A stretch of DNA of 64,000 nucleotides, from the NCBI RefSeq assembly GCF_028473665.1, contig NZ_CP098774.1:2542001-2606000 (forward strand). The letters run 5' to 3'. Made by a program: the position numbers and the translations under genes. Every line of letters starts with the position of its first letter. Within the stretch, counting starts at the first letter, position 1. The notes under the pieces were generated by a model that saw only the letters and a list, made by a program, of their open reading frames with translations, had not been told where the DNA came from and searched no databases. The DNA comes from Sphingomonas sp. QA11. Its GTDB lineage: Bacteria; Pseudomonadota; Alphaproteobacteria; Sphingomonadales; Sphingomonadaceae. Shown here piece after piece: positions 7,472-14,332 of this stretch.

Positions 7472-9055
7472 ATGGCGGATTCCGCCGCCGGGCCCCAGGC
7501 TCCGGCCCGAAACCAGAAATTCGTCGCGCAGATCCCGACCGGCGCCAAGATCTTCCTGATCCTGAGCGCGGCGTTGCTGCCGCTTGCCATCATCGCCTTC
7601 TTCGCTTCGCTGAAGACCACTCAGACCGCGGACGAAACTGCCCGGGCACAGCTCCGCCTCGCTTCCGCCGAAAGCGCCCGAAAGCTGGCCATCGAGCTGG
7701 TCGGGGACATGACCGCGCTCCGTGTCGCCCTGAACGCCCTCGACATCGACAATGGCGATGCGCCCAGCTGTGCCCGCGCGCAGGGCGTCTTCGCGCAGCA
7801 GGCGGTCAGCGGCACGCGCTTCGTCATCAGGGATCGCCGCGCCCGGACCTTGTGCGGCGCGGATTTCCCGCGCGATCTGGCGCGGGTGCCGGCCAACACC
7901 GAACCCATCGCCGCCCGGGTCGTCCCGGGTCGCGGCCTGCTCCTCTCCATCGCCGGCGCCAGCGGCACCACCGCGACCGCATTCTTTCCCTCCGGCTTCC
8001 TCGCCGAAACAGGCAAGCCAAGCGATTTCGCACCACCCTATGAAGCCGTGCTGACACATGGGGAAGGCTCACTGCCCCTGACTCAACTTCCGCCTCGCAG
8101 CGCGCTGGAACGGCGCGAGACGATGCGAACCTCGCTCGGCCTTGGCGGTCTGGCGCTGCAGACGAGCGTGCGCAGCGCGCCGATCACGTCGCCCCTCCTT
8201 ATCGCGATGCTGCTGCCGATTCTGATGTGGGCGGCCGCGGCGGGCATCGGCTGGTTCGTCGTTGACCGGTTGCTGATCCGTCCACTCCGCCGACTGCGGA
8301 CAAGCGTCGCCGCCTATGTACCCGGCGAGGAGATCGACCCGGCCGAAGTCCGCGCCCTCCCCGCACAGGAAATTCGGGAGCTGGGCGACACTTTCCGCAT
8401 GATCAGCCGGACGGTCGCCGAGCACGAGGCCGGCCTGGCCGAGGGCCTGGTGCGCCAGACCCGGCTTACGCGCGAGGTCCATCACCGCGTGAAGAACAAT
8501 CTCCAGGTCATTTCGAGCCTGATCAATTTCCATGCCCGCGGTGCACGCAGCAAGGAAGCGACCGCCGCCTATTCCTCGATCCAGCGTCGGGTCGACGCAC
8601 TCGCGGTCGTCCATCGCCACCATTTCGCCGAGCTCGAGGAGAATCGCGGCCTCTCCCTCCGATCCGTGATCGGCGAGCTTGCCTCGAACATCCGTGCGAC
8701 AGCGCCGGAAGGGTCTTCGCAGCTCGGCATTGCGATCGATATCGATCCGTTCCTGGTCAACCAGGACGTCGCGATCGCGGTTGCCTTCCTGATCACCGAA
8801 ATCGTCGAGCTGGCGATGACCTCCAATCCGGTCGCGCAGATCCGTATCTCGGTGAAGCCGGGCGAGACGCAGGATCGCGCCGTGCTGCGGGTCAATTCCC
8901 CCGCCCTGGTCGACGGAGACGACCTGCGCAAGGTCGTCGAGGAACGCTATGGCCGCGTGATGGAAGGCCTGTCGCGCCAGTTGCGCTCAAGGCTGCATCA
9001 CGACCCGCTGGTCGGCGCCTACGAGATTTCGATCGCCGTCACCGGGCGTGACTGA
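7472..9055 (+). CDS. phyP: PhyP-like HisKA_2 sensor kinase homologue
   Basis: Membrane sensor of the general stress response. N-terminal TM ~25-46, an extracytoplasmic domain with two Cys (about residues 100 and 128), TM ~242-264, HAMP-like linker, then a HisKA_2 dimerisation domain. The phospho-His (about 338) lies in EVHHRVKNNLQVISSL. The ATPase part is degenerate: where related kinases have a TELVTNAL-type N box, this protein reads TEIVELAM, and no clear G1/G2 glycine boxes are visible. In Sphingomonas, PhyP, encoded beside nepR, acts as a PhyR phosphatase and negative regulator. Position and degeneracy fit that role. Naming rests on context; kinase activity is unlikely but untested. Confidence 0.85.
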   Translation: MADSAAGPQAPARNQKFVAQIPTGAKIFLILSAALLPLAIIAFFASLKTTQTADETARAQLRLASAESARKLAIELVGDMTALRVALNALDIDNGDAPSCARAQGVFAQQAVSGTRFVIRDRRARTLCGADFPRDLARVPANTEPIAARVVPGRGLLLSIAGASGTTATAFFPSGFLAETGKPSDFAPPYEAVLTHGEGSLPLTQLPPRSALERRETMRTSLGLGGLALQTSVRSAPITSPLLIAMLLPILMWAAAAGIGWFVVDRLLIRPLRRLRTSVAAYVPGEEIDPAEVRALPAQEIRELGDTFRMISRTVAEHEAGLAEGLVRQTRLTREVHHRVKNNLQVISSLINFHARGARSKEATAAYSSIQRRVDALAVVHRHHFAELEENRGLSLRSVIGELASNIRATAPEGSSQLGIAIDIDPFLVNQDVAIAVAFLITEIVELAMTSNPVAQIRISVKPGETQDRAVLRVNSPALVDGDDLRKVVEERYGRVMEGLSRQLRSRLHHDPLVGAYEISIAVTGRD

Positions 9056-9096
9056 TTCAAGCGATTCTAAAGAATCGAAAAAAATTCGAAAACCCT

Positions 9097-9121
9097 GGAA
9101 CCGGTCAGCGAAAGCTACGTT
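9097..9121 (+). promoter_or_regulatory. Consensus EcfG promoter
   Basis: GGAAC (9097-9101), a 16-bp spacer and CGTT (9118-9121) match the EcfG/sigma-T consensus exactly. It begins 42 bp after the phyP stop. Transcription would start near 9127 and run into the C-rich hairpin RNA and terminator ending at 9232, before the small lipoprotein gene. Confidence 0.75.
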
Positions 9122-9126
9122 CTTAG

Positions 9127-9232
9127 CTTCGGATAGTGAATTTATGCCCCCCCGCTCTCGCTATCCAAGACATGGGCCCGAAAGCGTCAACCCTCCCCCC
9201 CGGTGGCGCTCTCGGGCCCAAATTCTTTTTTG
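9127..9232 (+). ncRNA. Candidate EcfG-dependent small RNA with two C-rich loops
   Basis: About 105 nt bounded by a consensus EcfG promoter and a rho-independent terminator, with no convincing reading frame. Hairpin 1: 9132-9140 pairs with 9159-9167 (9 bp, one U-G), leaving an 18-nt loop holding seven consecutive C (9148-9154). Hairpin 2: 9175-9182 pairs with 9213-9220, then after one mismatch 9184-9187 with 9208-9211. Its loop also holds seven consecutive C (9196-9202). A U6 tract follows at 9227-9232. Exposed C-rich loops that pair with ribosome-binding sites are typical of alphaproteobacterial sRNAs, including the sigma-T-dependent GsrN of Caulobacter. Homology to GsrN is not claimed. The alternative is that this is only the 3' end of nepR-phyP mRNA. 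Confidence 0.6.
9175..9232 (+). terminator. Strong rho-independent terminator
   Basis: A GGGCCCGA / TCGGGCCC stem (8 bp, then 4 more after a mismatch), a 20-nt C-rich loop, and a TTTTTT tract at 9227-9232. It ends the putative small RNA and would also stop read-through from nepR-phyP. Confidence 0.85.
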
Positions 9233-9261
9233 GCTCAAGGATATTGCGCCGCTCCTTCCAC

Positions 9262-9286
9262 GGAACGAACGCGACCGCCGATCATT
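9262..9286 (+). promoter_or_regulatory. Second candidate EcfG promoter (entericidin-like gene)
   Basis: GGAAC (9262-9266), N16, CATT (9283-9286), 8 of 9 consensus positions. Transcription would begin ~25 bp before the lipoprotein start codon at 9315, downstream of the terminator at 9232, so the lipoprotein gene has its own likely stress promoter. Confidence 0.5.
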
Positions 9287-9314
9287 GAATCGTCGGCATC
9301 TCAGGAGATATTCC

Positions 9315-9449
9315 ATGCGTAAGCTCGTTGGACTGGCCCTCGTCGCCGGAGCGCTGATGATCAGCGCCTGCAACACCGTCGAAGGCATGGGCAAGGATGT
9401 GTCCTCGGCCGGCAGCACCGTCGCCAAGACGGCTGACCAAGCCAAATAG
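9315..9449 (+). CDS. Entericidin A/B-family small lipoprotein (44 aa)
   Basis: Tiny envelope lipoprotein of the entericidin type. It has a signal peptide (KLVGLALVAGALMISAC) with a lipobox Cys near residue 18, followed by the family pattern NTVEGMGKDVSSAGSTVAK. An AGGAG ribosome site lies 8 bp before ATG 9315. In enterics, entericidins are stress-induced bacteriolytic lipoproteins and antidotes. In sphingomonads small proteins of this kind are commonly stress-induced, which fits the preceding EcfG-like promoter. The exact role is unknown. Confidence 0.88.
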   Translation: MRKLVGLALVAGALMISACNTVEGMGKDVSSAGSTVAKTADQAK

Positions 9450-9477
9450 GCAGCCCTTTTCCTTCAGGCACACCCGG

Positions 9478-9505
9478 GCCCTCTCCCGCAAGGGAGGGGG
9501 CTTTT
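9478..9505. terminator. Terminator between entericidin-like gene and tatC
   Basis: A GCCCTCTCCC stem, GCAA loop and a GGGAGGGGGC strand (one wobble) followed by TTTTC on the plus strand. It sits between the convergent entericidin-like gene and tatC, and belongs to the same C-rich palindrome style as repeats elsewhere in the window. Confidence 0.75.
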
Positions 9506-9506
9506 C

Positions 9507-10289
9507 TTATTCGGTCTCGGGAGTTTCCACCGGCAGCTTCGAGCGTCTCCGCTCGGTGAACCAGATGCCGATCAGCGCCAGTTCGTAGAGCAGGCACAGA
9601 GGAATCGCGAGCAGCAGCTGCGATCCGATATCAGGCGGGGTCAGCACCGCCGCGATCGCGAAGGCGCCGACAATGGCATAGCGGCGCGCGCTCACCAGCT
9701 GCTTGCGCGTCACGATCCCTGCGCGCTCCAGGAGCATGAGCACCACAGGCAGCAGGAACGACACGCCGAACGCGAACAGGAACTGCATCACGAACGACAG
9801 GTAGTTGGCGACCGACGGCAGCGCCTCCTGCTTGATTCCCCCGCCAAGGTCCCCCTGGTAGGAAAGCAGGAAGTGCAGCGCCATCGGCACCGCGATGTAA
9901 TAGGCCATCGCAGCGCCGCCGATGAACAGCACCGGCGTCGCCAGCAGGAACGGCAGCAGCGCCTTCTTCTCCTGGCGGTACAGGCCCGGCGCGACGAACT
10001 GCCAAAGCTGGTTGGCGATCACCGGGAAGGACAGCATCATCGCCGCAAAGAACGCGACCTTCACCTGGACGAAGAATGCCTCGAAAATCTGGGTGTAGAT
10101 GATCTTGCTCTGCCCCGCCGCGGCCAGCGGGTGCACCAGGAAAGCGAAGATCGGCTCGGCGAAATAAAAGGCGATCGCGAAGCTCACCACGATGGCCGCC
10201 ACGCAGTAAAGCAGCCGCCGCCTCAGTTCGATCAGGTGATCGAGCAACGGTGCGCGGCTGGCATCGAGATCGTCGACCGGCGCGTTCAT
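9507..10289 (-). CDS. tatC: Twin-arginine translocase subunit TatC
   Basis: Multi-spanning receptor of the Tat pathway, which recognises twin-arginine signal peptides and exports folded proteins. It has 260 aa with six hydrophobic segments. The conserved cytoplasmic N-terminus is LLDHLIELRRRLL, and the second conserved loop includes FPVIANQLWQFVAPGLY. It overlaps tatB by 4 bp and is last in the tatA-tatB-tatC order. The DUF1501 protein at 16258 carries a plausible Tat signal. Confidence 0.97.
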   Translation of the reverse strand: MNAPVDDLDASRAPLLDHLIELRRRLLYCVAAIVVSFAIAFYFAEPIFAFLVHPLAAAGQSKIIYTQIFEAFFVQVKVAFFAAMMLSFPVIANQLWQFVAPGLYRQEKKALLPFLLATPVLFIGGAAMAYYIAVPMALHFLLSYQGDLGGGIKQEALPSVANYLSFVMQFLFAFGVSFLLPVVLMLLERAGIVTRKQLVSARRYAIVGAFAIAAVLTPPDIGSQLLLAIPLCLLYELALIGIWFTERRRSKLPVETPETE

Positions 10290-10744
10290 GACTCGGCTTT
10301 CGCGGCGGGCTTGCGCACCCGCTTTGCCGCCGGCTTGGCATCGGTGTCGGTCGCGGCCTTTACGGTCCTCTTGCGAACCGGCTTCGCGACAGGCGCGGGC
10401 GGCACTTCCGGCTCGGGCGCCGCGGCGATCACCGGCGCCTCGACCAGCACTGGCGCAACGTCCTCATGGTCGATGGCTTGAGTCATGGGCAACATCTGCT
10501 GGGGCGTGGGCGGATGCTCGCGCATGATGCGCTCATTCTCCTCAGCCCATTTCTTCTCCATTTCCTGGAGTTCCGCCTCGCGCATCATCGAATCGAAGCC
10601 CGATCGGAACTGTCGCGCGACACCGCGTGCGCGTGACACCCAATAACCGACGAAACGCATCGCCTTGGGCAAGTCCTTCGGTCCGATGACGATCAGCGCC
10701 ACCATCCCGACGAGCATCAATTCGGTGGGGGCGATATCGAACAT
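10286..10744 (-). CDS. tatB: Sec-independent translocase subunit TatB
   Basis: Single-span partner of TatC in the Tat receptor complex. The N-terminal helix is ELMLVGMVALIVIGPKDLP, followed by the conserved amphipathic helix (KAMRFVGYWVSRARGVARQF) and a long charged tail rich in Ala, Pro and Lys; 152 aa. The gene starts at ATG 10744, 122 bp after tatA, and overlaps tatC by 4 bp. Confidence 0.95.
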   Translation of the reverse strand: MFDIAPTELMLVGMVALIVIGPKDLPKAMRFVGYWVSRARGVARQFRSGFDSMMREAELQEMEKKWAEENERIMREHPPTPQQMLPMTQAIDHEDVAPVLVEAPVIAAAPEPEVPPAPVAKPVRKRTVKAATDTDAKPAAKRVRKPAAKAES

Positions 10745-10866
10745 GCGAAAACTCTATGGAGCAGTCAAAAAACGGGACCCGGCCGGCTTCACGCGCTCTC
10801 GACCGCGCCAGCCGACATGATTCCGCCATGCCGGGCCCGTCCCGACAGGGCGTCTGCCGGCAAAGC

Positions 10867-11100
10867 TCAGCGCTCCTCGCGCAGCTTCTCGGCTTCGACC
10901 TCGATCGCGGGCTCGGCCGCTTTCTTGGCATCGATACGGCTCGGCTCGCGGACGGACTCGTCGTCTTCGGCCATGCCCTTCTTGAACTGCTTGATGCCTT
11001 TGGCGACGTCACCCATCATATTCGAGAAGCGTCCGCCGCCGAGCACGAGGATCGCGATCACGCCGAACACCAGCCAATGCACGAGGCTGAAACTACCCAT
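10867..11100 (-). CDS. tatA: Twin-arginine translocase pore subunit TatA
   Basis: Pore-forming Tat subunit of 77 aa: a short N-terminal helix (WLVFGVIAILVLGGG), a conserved Phe-Gly-type hinge region (GGGRFSNMMGDVAKGIKQF) and a charged tail. The start is placed at ATG 11100, seven bases after AGGAG, giving the typical MGSF N-terminus. TTG 11106 would add two residues. It follows scpB with a gap of about 27 bp on the same strand. Confidence 0.95.
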   Translation of the reverse strand: MGSFSLVHWLVFGVIAILVLGGGRFSNMMGDVAKGIKQFKKGMAEDDESVREPSRIDAKKAAEPAIEVEAEKLREER

Positions 11101-11127
11101 CACCAATCTCCTAGGACGTAGGCCTAT

Positions 11128-11730
11128 CTAGTCCTGATCGTCAGTCTTTTCTACCTCGGTGTTGTTGTCATCGCGTTCGCCGGCATGTTCAAGCGCCAGA
11201 TCGATCGGGTCGAGCAGCCCGGCTGCCTTGAGATCGTCGATTCCGGGCAGGTCGCGCCTGCTGGCAAGGCCAAAATGCGCCAGGAACTCGGGGGTCGTCG
11301 CATAGAGCAGTGGCCGCCCCGGCACCTCGCGTCTTCCCGCGGGACGGATCCAGCCGGCCTCCATCAGCACGTCGAGCGTACCCTTGGAGATTTGAACCCC
11401 GCGAATCGCCTCGATCTCCGCGCGAGTCGCCGGTTCGTGATAGGCGATGATCGCCAGCGTCTCGATGCCCGCGCGGCTCAGCTTGCGCGCCTCCTCCTTG
11501 TCGCGGCGCAGCAGGTGCGCCATGTCGCCCGCCGTCTGGAAATGCCAGCGGTCGCCGCGCCTGACCAGTTCGATCCCGCGCCCGGCGAAATCGGCCTGGA
11601 TCTCCTCGAGCACGCTCCGGACATTGTCCGCATTGCCGAGGTGCGCGCGGATCGCGTCGACCGTCATCGGCTCGGTCGCCGCGAACAGCACCGCTTCCAC
11701 GGCGCGGGTCAGATCGTCGGCGCGCTTCAT
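11128..11730 (-). CDS. scpB: Segregation and condensation protein B
   Basis: Winged-helix subunit of the SMC-ScpAB condensin that compacts and separates chromosomes. It has 200 aa with the family pattern AVEAVLFAATEPM, SRAGIETLAIIAYHEP and RGVQISKGTLDVLMEAGWI. It overlaps scpA by 4 bp (scpA first), the standard pairing, so the two are translationally coupled. Confidence 0.96.
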   Translation of the reverse strand: MKRADDLTRAVEAVLFAATEPMTVDAIRAHLGNADNVRSVLEEIQADFAGRGIELVRRGDRWHFQTAGDMAHLLRRDKEEARKLSRAGIETLAIIAYHEPATRAEIEAIRGVQISKGTLDVLMEAGWIRPAGRREVPGRPLLYATTPEFLAHFGLASRRDLPGIDDLKAAGLLDPIDLALEHAGERDDNNTEVEKTDDQD

Positions 11731-12470
11731 GCCCCCACCTTCAGGACGGGCGCCTTCAGGTAGAGCGGGGCGAAGGGCGATTTCTGGCGAAGCTCTACCC
11801 TGCCCTGCCGCGCCAGTTCGAGTGCAGCGACGAAGCTTGAGGCAAGCGCCGACTTGCGGAAGATGCCGGAAGCGGCTTCGGGCAGGAAGGTTTCGATCAT
11901 GCTCCAGTCTATCCGTTCCCCGACCAGGCGGGAAACCCGCTCCAGCGCCGCCTCAAGCGTCATCACCGGCCGATTGGCGACAATATGCATCACCGGCCGC
12001 GTGCGTGCGCTGATCCGGCCATAGGCGGAGATCAGGTCGTATATCTCGGCCTGCCACAAGGCCTTTCGCACGGTGCGCAAGCCCTCCGGCGCGCCGCGCA
12101 GGAAGACGTCGCGATCAAGCCGGTCCCGTGCCATCAGCCGGGCCCCGGCCTCGCGCATCGCGTTGAGGCGTTCGAGCCGAAGCTGGAGACGCAGCGCCAG
12201 TTCCTCCGGGCTTGGCTGCTCCTCGGGGTCGCGCGGCAGCAGCAGCGCCGATTTGAGATAGGCGAGCCACGCCGCCATCACGAGATAGTCAGCCGCCAGT
12301 TCAAGCTTGATCGCCCTCGCCTGCTCGACGAAGCGCAGATACTGATCGACCAGCGCAAGGATCGATATCTCGCGCAGATCGACCTTCTGGCTGCGCGCTA
12401 GCGCGAGCAGCAGATCGAGCGGGCCTTCCCAGCCGTCGATATCCAGGGTCAGCGTCTCGGCATCGTCCAT
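11727..12470 (-). CDS. scpA: Segregation and condensation protein A
   Basis: Kleisin subunit bridging the SMC head domains. It has 247 aa; the N-terminal motif WEGPLDLLLALARSQKVDLR and the segment ADYLVMAAWLAYLKSALLLP are diagnostic. The C-terminal winged-helix region (VAALELARQGRVELRQ) binds the SMC head. It lies 58 bp after nagZ and overlaps scpB. Confidence 0.96.
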   Translation of the reverse strand: MDDAETLTLDIDGWEGPLDLLLALARSQKVDLREISILALVDQYLRFVEQARAIKLELAADYLVMAAWLAYLKSALLLPRDPEEQPSPEELALRLQLRLERLNAMREAGARLMARDRLDRDVFLRGAPEGLRTVRKALWQAEIYDLISAYGRISARTRPVMHIVANRPVMTLEAALERVSRLVGERIDWSMIETFLPEAASGIFRKSALASSFVAALELARQGRVELRQKSPFAPLYLKAPVLKVGA

Positions 12471-12506
12471 CGGACCGTTCTGGCGAAGCGCGAGGCGCTA
12501 CACAAT

Positions 12507-12526
12507 CCTCCCCGGCACGGGGGAGG
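12507..12526. repeat. Short C-rich palindrome between nagZ and scpA
   Basis: CCTCCCC (12507-12513) pairs with GGGGAGG (12520-12526) around a 6-nt loop. There is no T-tract on either side, so it looks like one of the C-rich palindromic repeats of this genome rather than a terminator. Confidence 0.5.
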
Positions 12527-12528
12527 CG

Positions 12529-13536
12529 CTAAGCCATACCCAGCAGCGTATCCCGCCTGGCGATGAGTTCAGCCATCTCACCCGGCGGCTTCGCCCCCGC
12601 GATCGTCGCCATCGCCCGCTCCAGCCGCTCAAGCGACTTTGCCGGCATCTCGCCGAGCCGCGACGCGATCTCTTCCATCTCGTCCATCCGTCCCCAGCAG
12701 TCGAGCACCACGTCGCACCCGGCGGCGATCGCGCCTTCCGCCTTGTCGCCGGCGCTGCCGGTCAATGCCTTCATGTCGATATCGTCGGTCATCAGCAGCC
12801 CGTCGAAGCCGATCCGCTGACGGATCACCTCCTCGATCACGATCGGCGACAGCGTCGAGGGCCGATCCGGGTCCCACGCCTCGAACACGATGTGCGACGT
12901 CATTCCCATCGGTGCCCCCGCAAGTGCCCTGAAAGGCGCAAGGTCGATCTCGAGCTCAGCCTCGGACGCGGTGACGGTCGGCAGGTGGTAATGGGTGTCG
13001 ACCCTGGCCCGGCCATGCCCCGGCATATGCTTGACCACGCCGACCACGCCCCCGTCGCGCAGCCCCTCGATGATAGCCCGTCCCATCGCGGCGACGCGCA
13101 TCGGCTCCGATCCCAGCGCCCGGGTCGAGATTGCCTCGGTGGTGTCGGGCTGCGACACGTCGAGCAGCGGCAGGCAATCGACCGTTATCCCCATCTCGGC
13201 CAGCATCAGCGCGATCGCCTGGGCATTGGCGCGCGCCGCCTCGATCGCGGAGATCGGCGCCGTCTCATACAGGGCGTCGAAAGCCGGTCCCGCCGGAAAG
13301 GCGGGCCATTCCGGCGGCCCCATCCGCGCGACGCGCCCGCCCTCCTGGTCGATCAGGATCGGCAGGTCGTCGCGGCCGGAAAGCGCGCGCAGATCGTCGG
13401 TCAGCGCGCGGAGCTGCGCGCGATCAGCAATGTTCCGCTTGAACAGGATATAGCCGACCGGGTCGGCCTGCCCGAAGAACGAACGCTCGCCGGGCGTGAG
13501 GGTCAGGCCCGACAGGCCATAGATGACTGGCTTCAT
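12529..13536 (-). CDS. nagZ: Beta-N-acetylhexosaminidase (GH3, peptidoglycan recycling)
   Basis: Cytoplasmic glycoside hydrolase family 3 enzyme that removes GlcNAc from anhydro-muropeptides. The conserved loop KHMPGHGRARVDTHYHLP supplies the acid/base His/Asp, and LLMTDDIDMKALTG contains the catalytic Asp nucleophile. The substrate site ILIDQEGGRVARM is intact. It has 335 aa, normal length, and lies between the SPOR protein and scpA on the minus strand. Confidence 0.95.
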   Translation of the reverse strand: MKPVIYGLSGLTLTPGERSFFGQADPVGYILFKRNIADRAQLRALTDDLRALSGRDDLPILIDQEGGRVARMGPPEWPAFPAGPAFDALYETAPISAIEAARANAQAIALMLAEMGITVDCLPLLDVSQPDTTEAISTRALGSEPMRVAAMGRAIIEGLRDGGVVGVVKHMPGHGRARVDTHYHLPTVTASEAELEIDLAPFRALAGAPMGMTSHIVFEAWDPDRPSTLSPIVIEEVIRQRIGFDGLLMTDDIDMKALTGSAGDKAEGAIAAGCDVVLDCWGRMDEMEEIASRLGEMPAKSLERLERAMATIAGAKPPGEMAELIARRDTLLGMA

Positions 13537-13566
13537 CGGGGCTGCCTATCAGGAAGCCCCCCCGTC

Positions 13567-13595
13567 AAAAAGCCCCTCCCCCGAAGGAGAAGGGC
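13567..13595 (-). terminator. Terminator after the SPOR-domain gene
   Basis: Read on the minus strand, a 10-bp stem (13595-13586 with 13581-13572, two wobbles) is followed by TTTTT (13571-13567). It lies just after the SPOR gene stop, and probably reduces read-through into nagZ. Confidence 0.65.
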
Positions 13596-13606
13596 CGAAA
13601 CATGCC

Positions 13607-14332
13607 TCAGTCGTTCGCGACGAAACAGGCTTCGCCGGCGACCTTCAACTTGCCGCACAGCTCGCTCGCCGCGCTCGCGCTGCCCGCATTGACTCGCAGG
13701 CGATAGACGGTGCGGCCGTTGACCTCGGCCTTCTGCACCGACTTGCCGAGCGGTGCGAGATAGGTGAAGCGCTTGGACGCTTGGGCCCATGCCACATTGG
13801 CCGAGCCTTCGTCGGGGAAGGAGCCGAGCTGCACCAGCGACCCGCGCGACGTCGGGCCCGCGGCCGGCGCCGCGGTTTGAGTCGCCGCCGTCAGCTTGCC
13901 GCCCGATGCCGGTATCGCCACGACCGCCTTGCTCGCCCCGCCAGCGCTGGCTGCCGCGGGTGCCACCTTGGTTCCCGCGACGGGCGTTTCCGGCGTCGCG
14001 TTGAGATCGATCGCGGCATTGCCGCCGCCCGCACCATCGCTGGTCGCGACCGCGGTCTCGCCCTCGCCCTCGACCTTCAGGCCGCCGGGATCGTCGGGCT
14101 TGACCTTGTAGTCGCCCTCCTGCGCAGCAATCAGCGCGCCATTGCCGTCCACGCCCTGATGCTTCCGGTACCAGTAATAACCGAAGATCGCCGCAGCGAT
14201 GATCGCAAGACCAAGCACGACCATGAGGACCACGCGAAAGATCGACGGGCCTTCGTCATAATCCTCGTCGACGGTCTCGAGCCACGGCAGCCGATCCTCG
14301 TCGCGGACCTCAAAGTCGCTCGACGTCGCCAT
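13607..14332 (-). CDS. SPOR-domain membrane protein
   Basis: Single-span inner-membrane protein whose C-terminal SPOR domain (about residues 170-240: GSLVQLGSFPDEGSANVAWA onwards) binds denuded septal peptidoglycan. There is a cytoplasmic acidic N-terminus, a TM helix around residues 30-50 (VVLMVVLGLAIIAAAIFGYY) and a low-complexity Ala/Gly linker. The start is ATG 14332, which shares a base with the argS stop (TGATG), so it is coupled to argS. Start codons further upstream would add Arg-rich residues read from inside argS. A septal role is inferred from the domain. Confidence 0.88.
   Translation of the reverse strand: MATSSDFEVRDEDRLPWLETVDEDYDEGPSIFRVVLMVVLGLAIIAAAIFGYYWYRKHQGVDGNGALIAAQEGDYKVKPDDPGGLKVEGEGETAVATSDGAGGGNAAIDLNATPETPVAGTKVAPAAASAGGASKAVVAIPASGGKLTAATQTAAPAAGPTSRGSLVQLGSFPDEGSANVAWAQASKRFTYLAPLGKSVQKAEVNGRTVYRLRVNAGSASAASELCGKLKVAGEACFVAND

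Noticed and set aside
9059-9076. CGATTCT-aa-AGAATCG palindrome after phyP
   Set aside because: The 2-nt loop and an A-tract instead of a T-tract make a terminator on the plus strand unlikely. No other function is supported.
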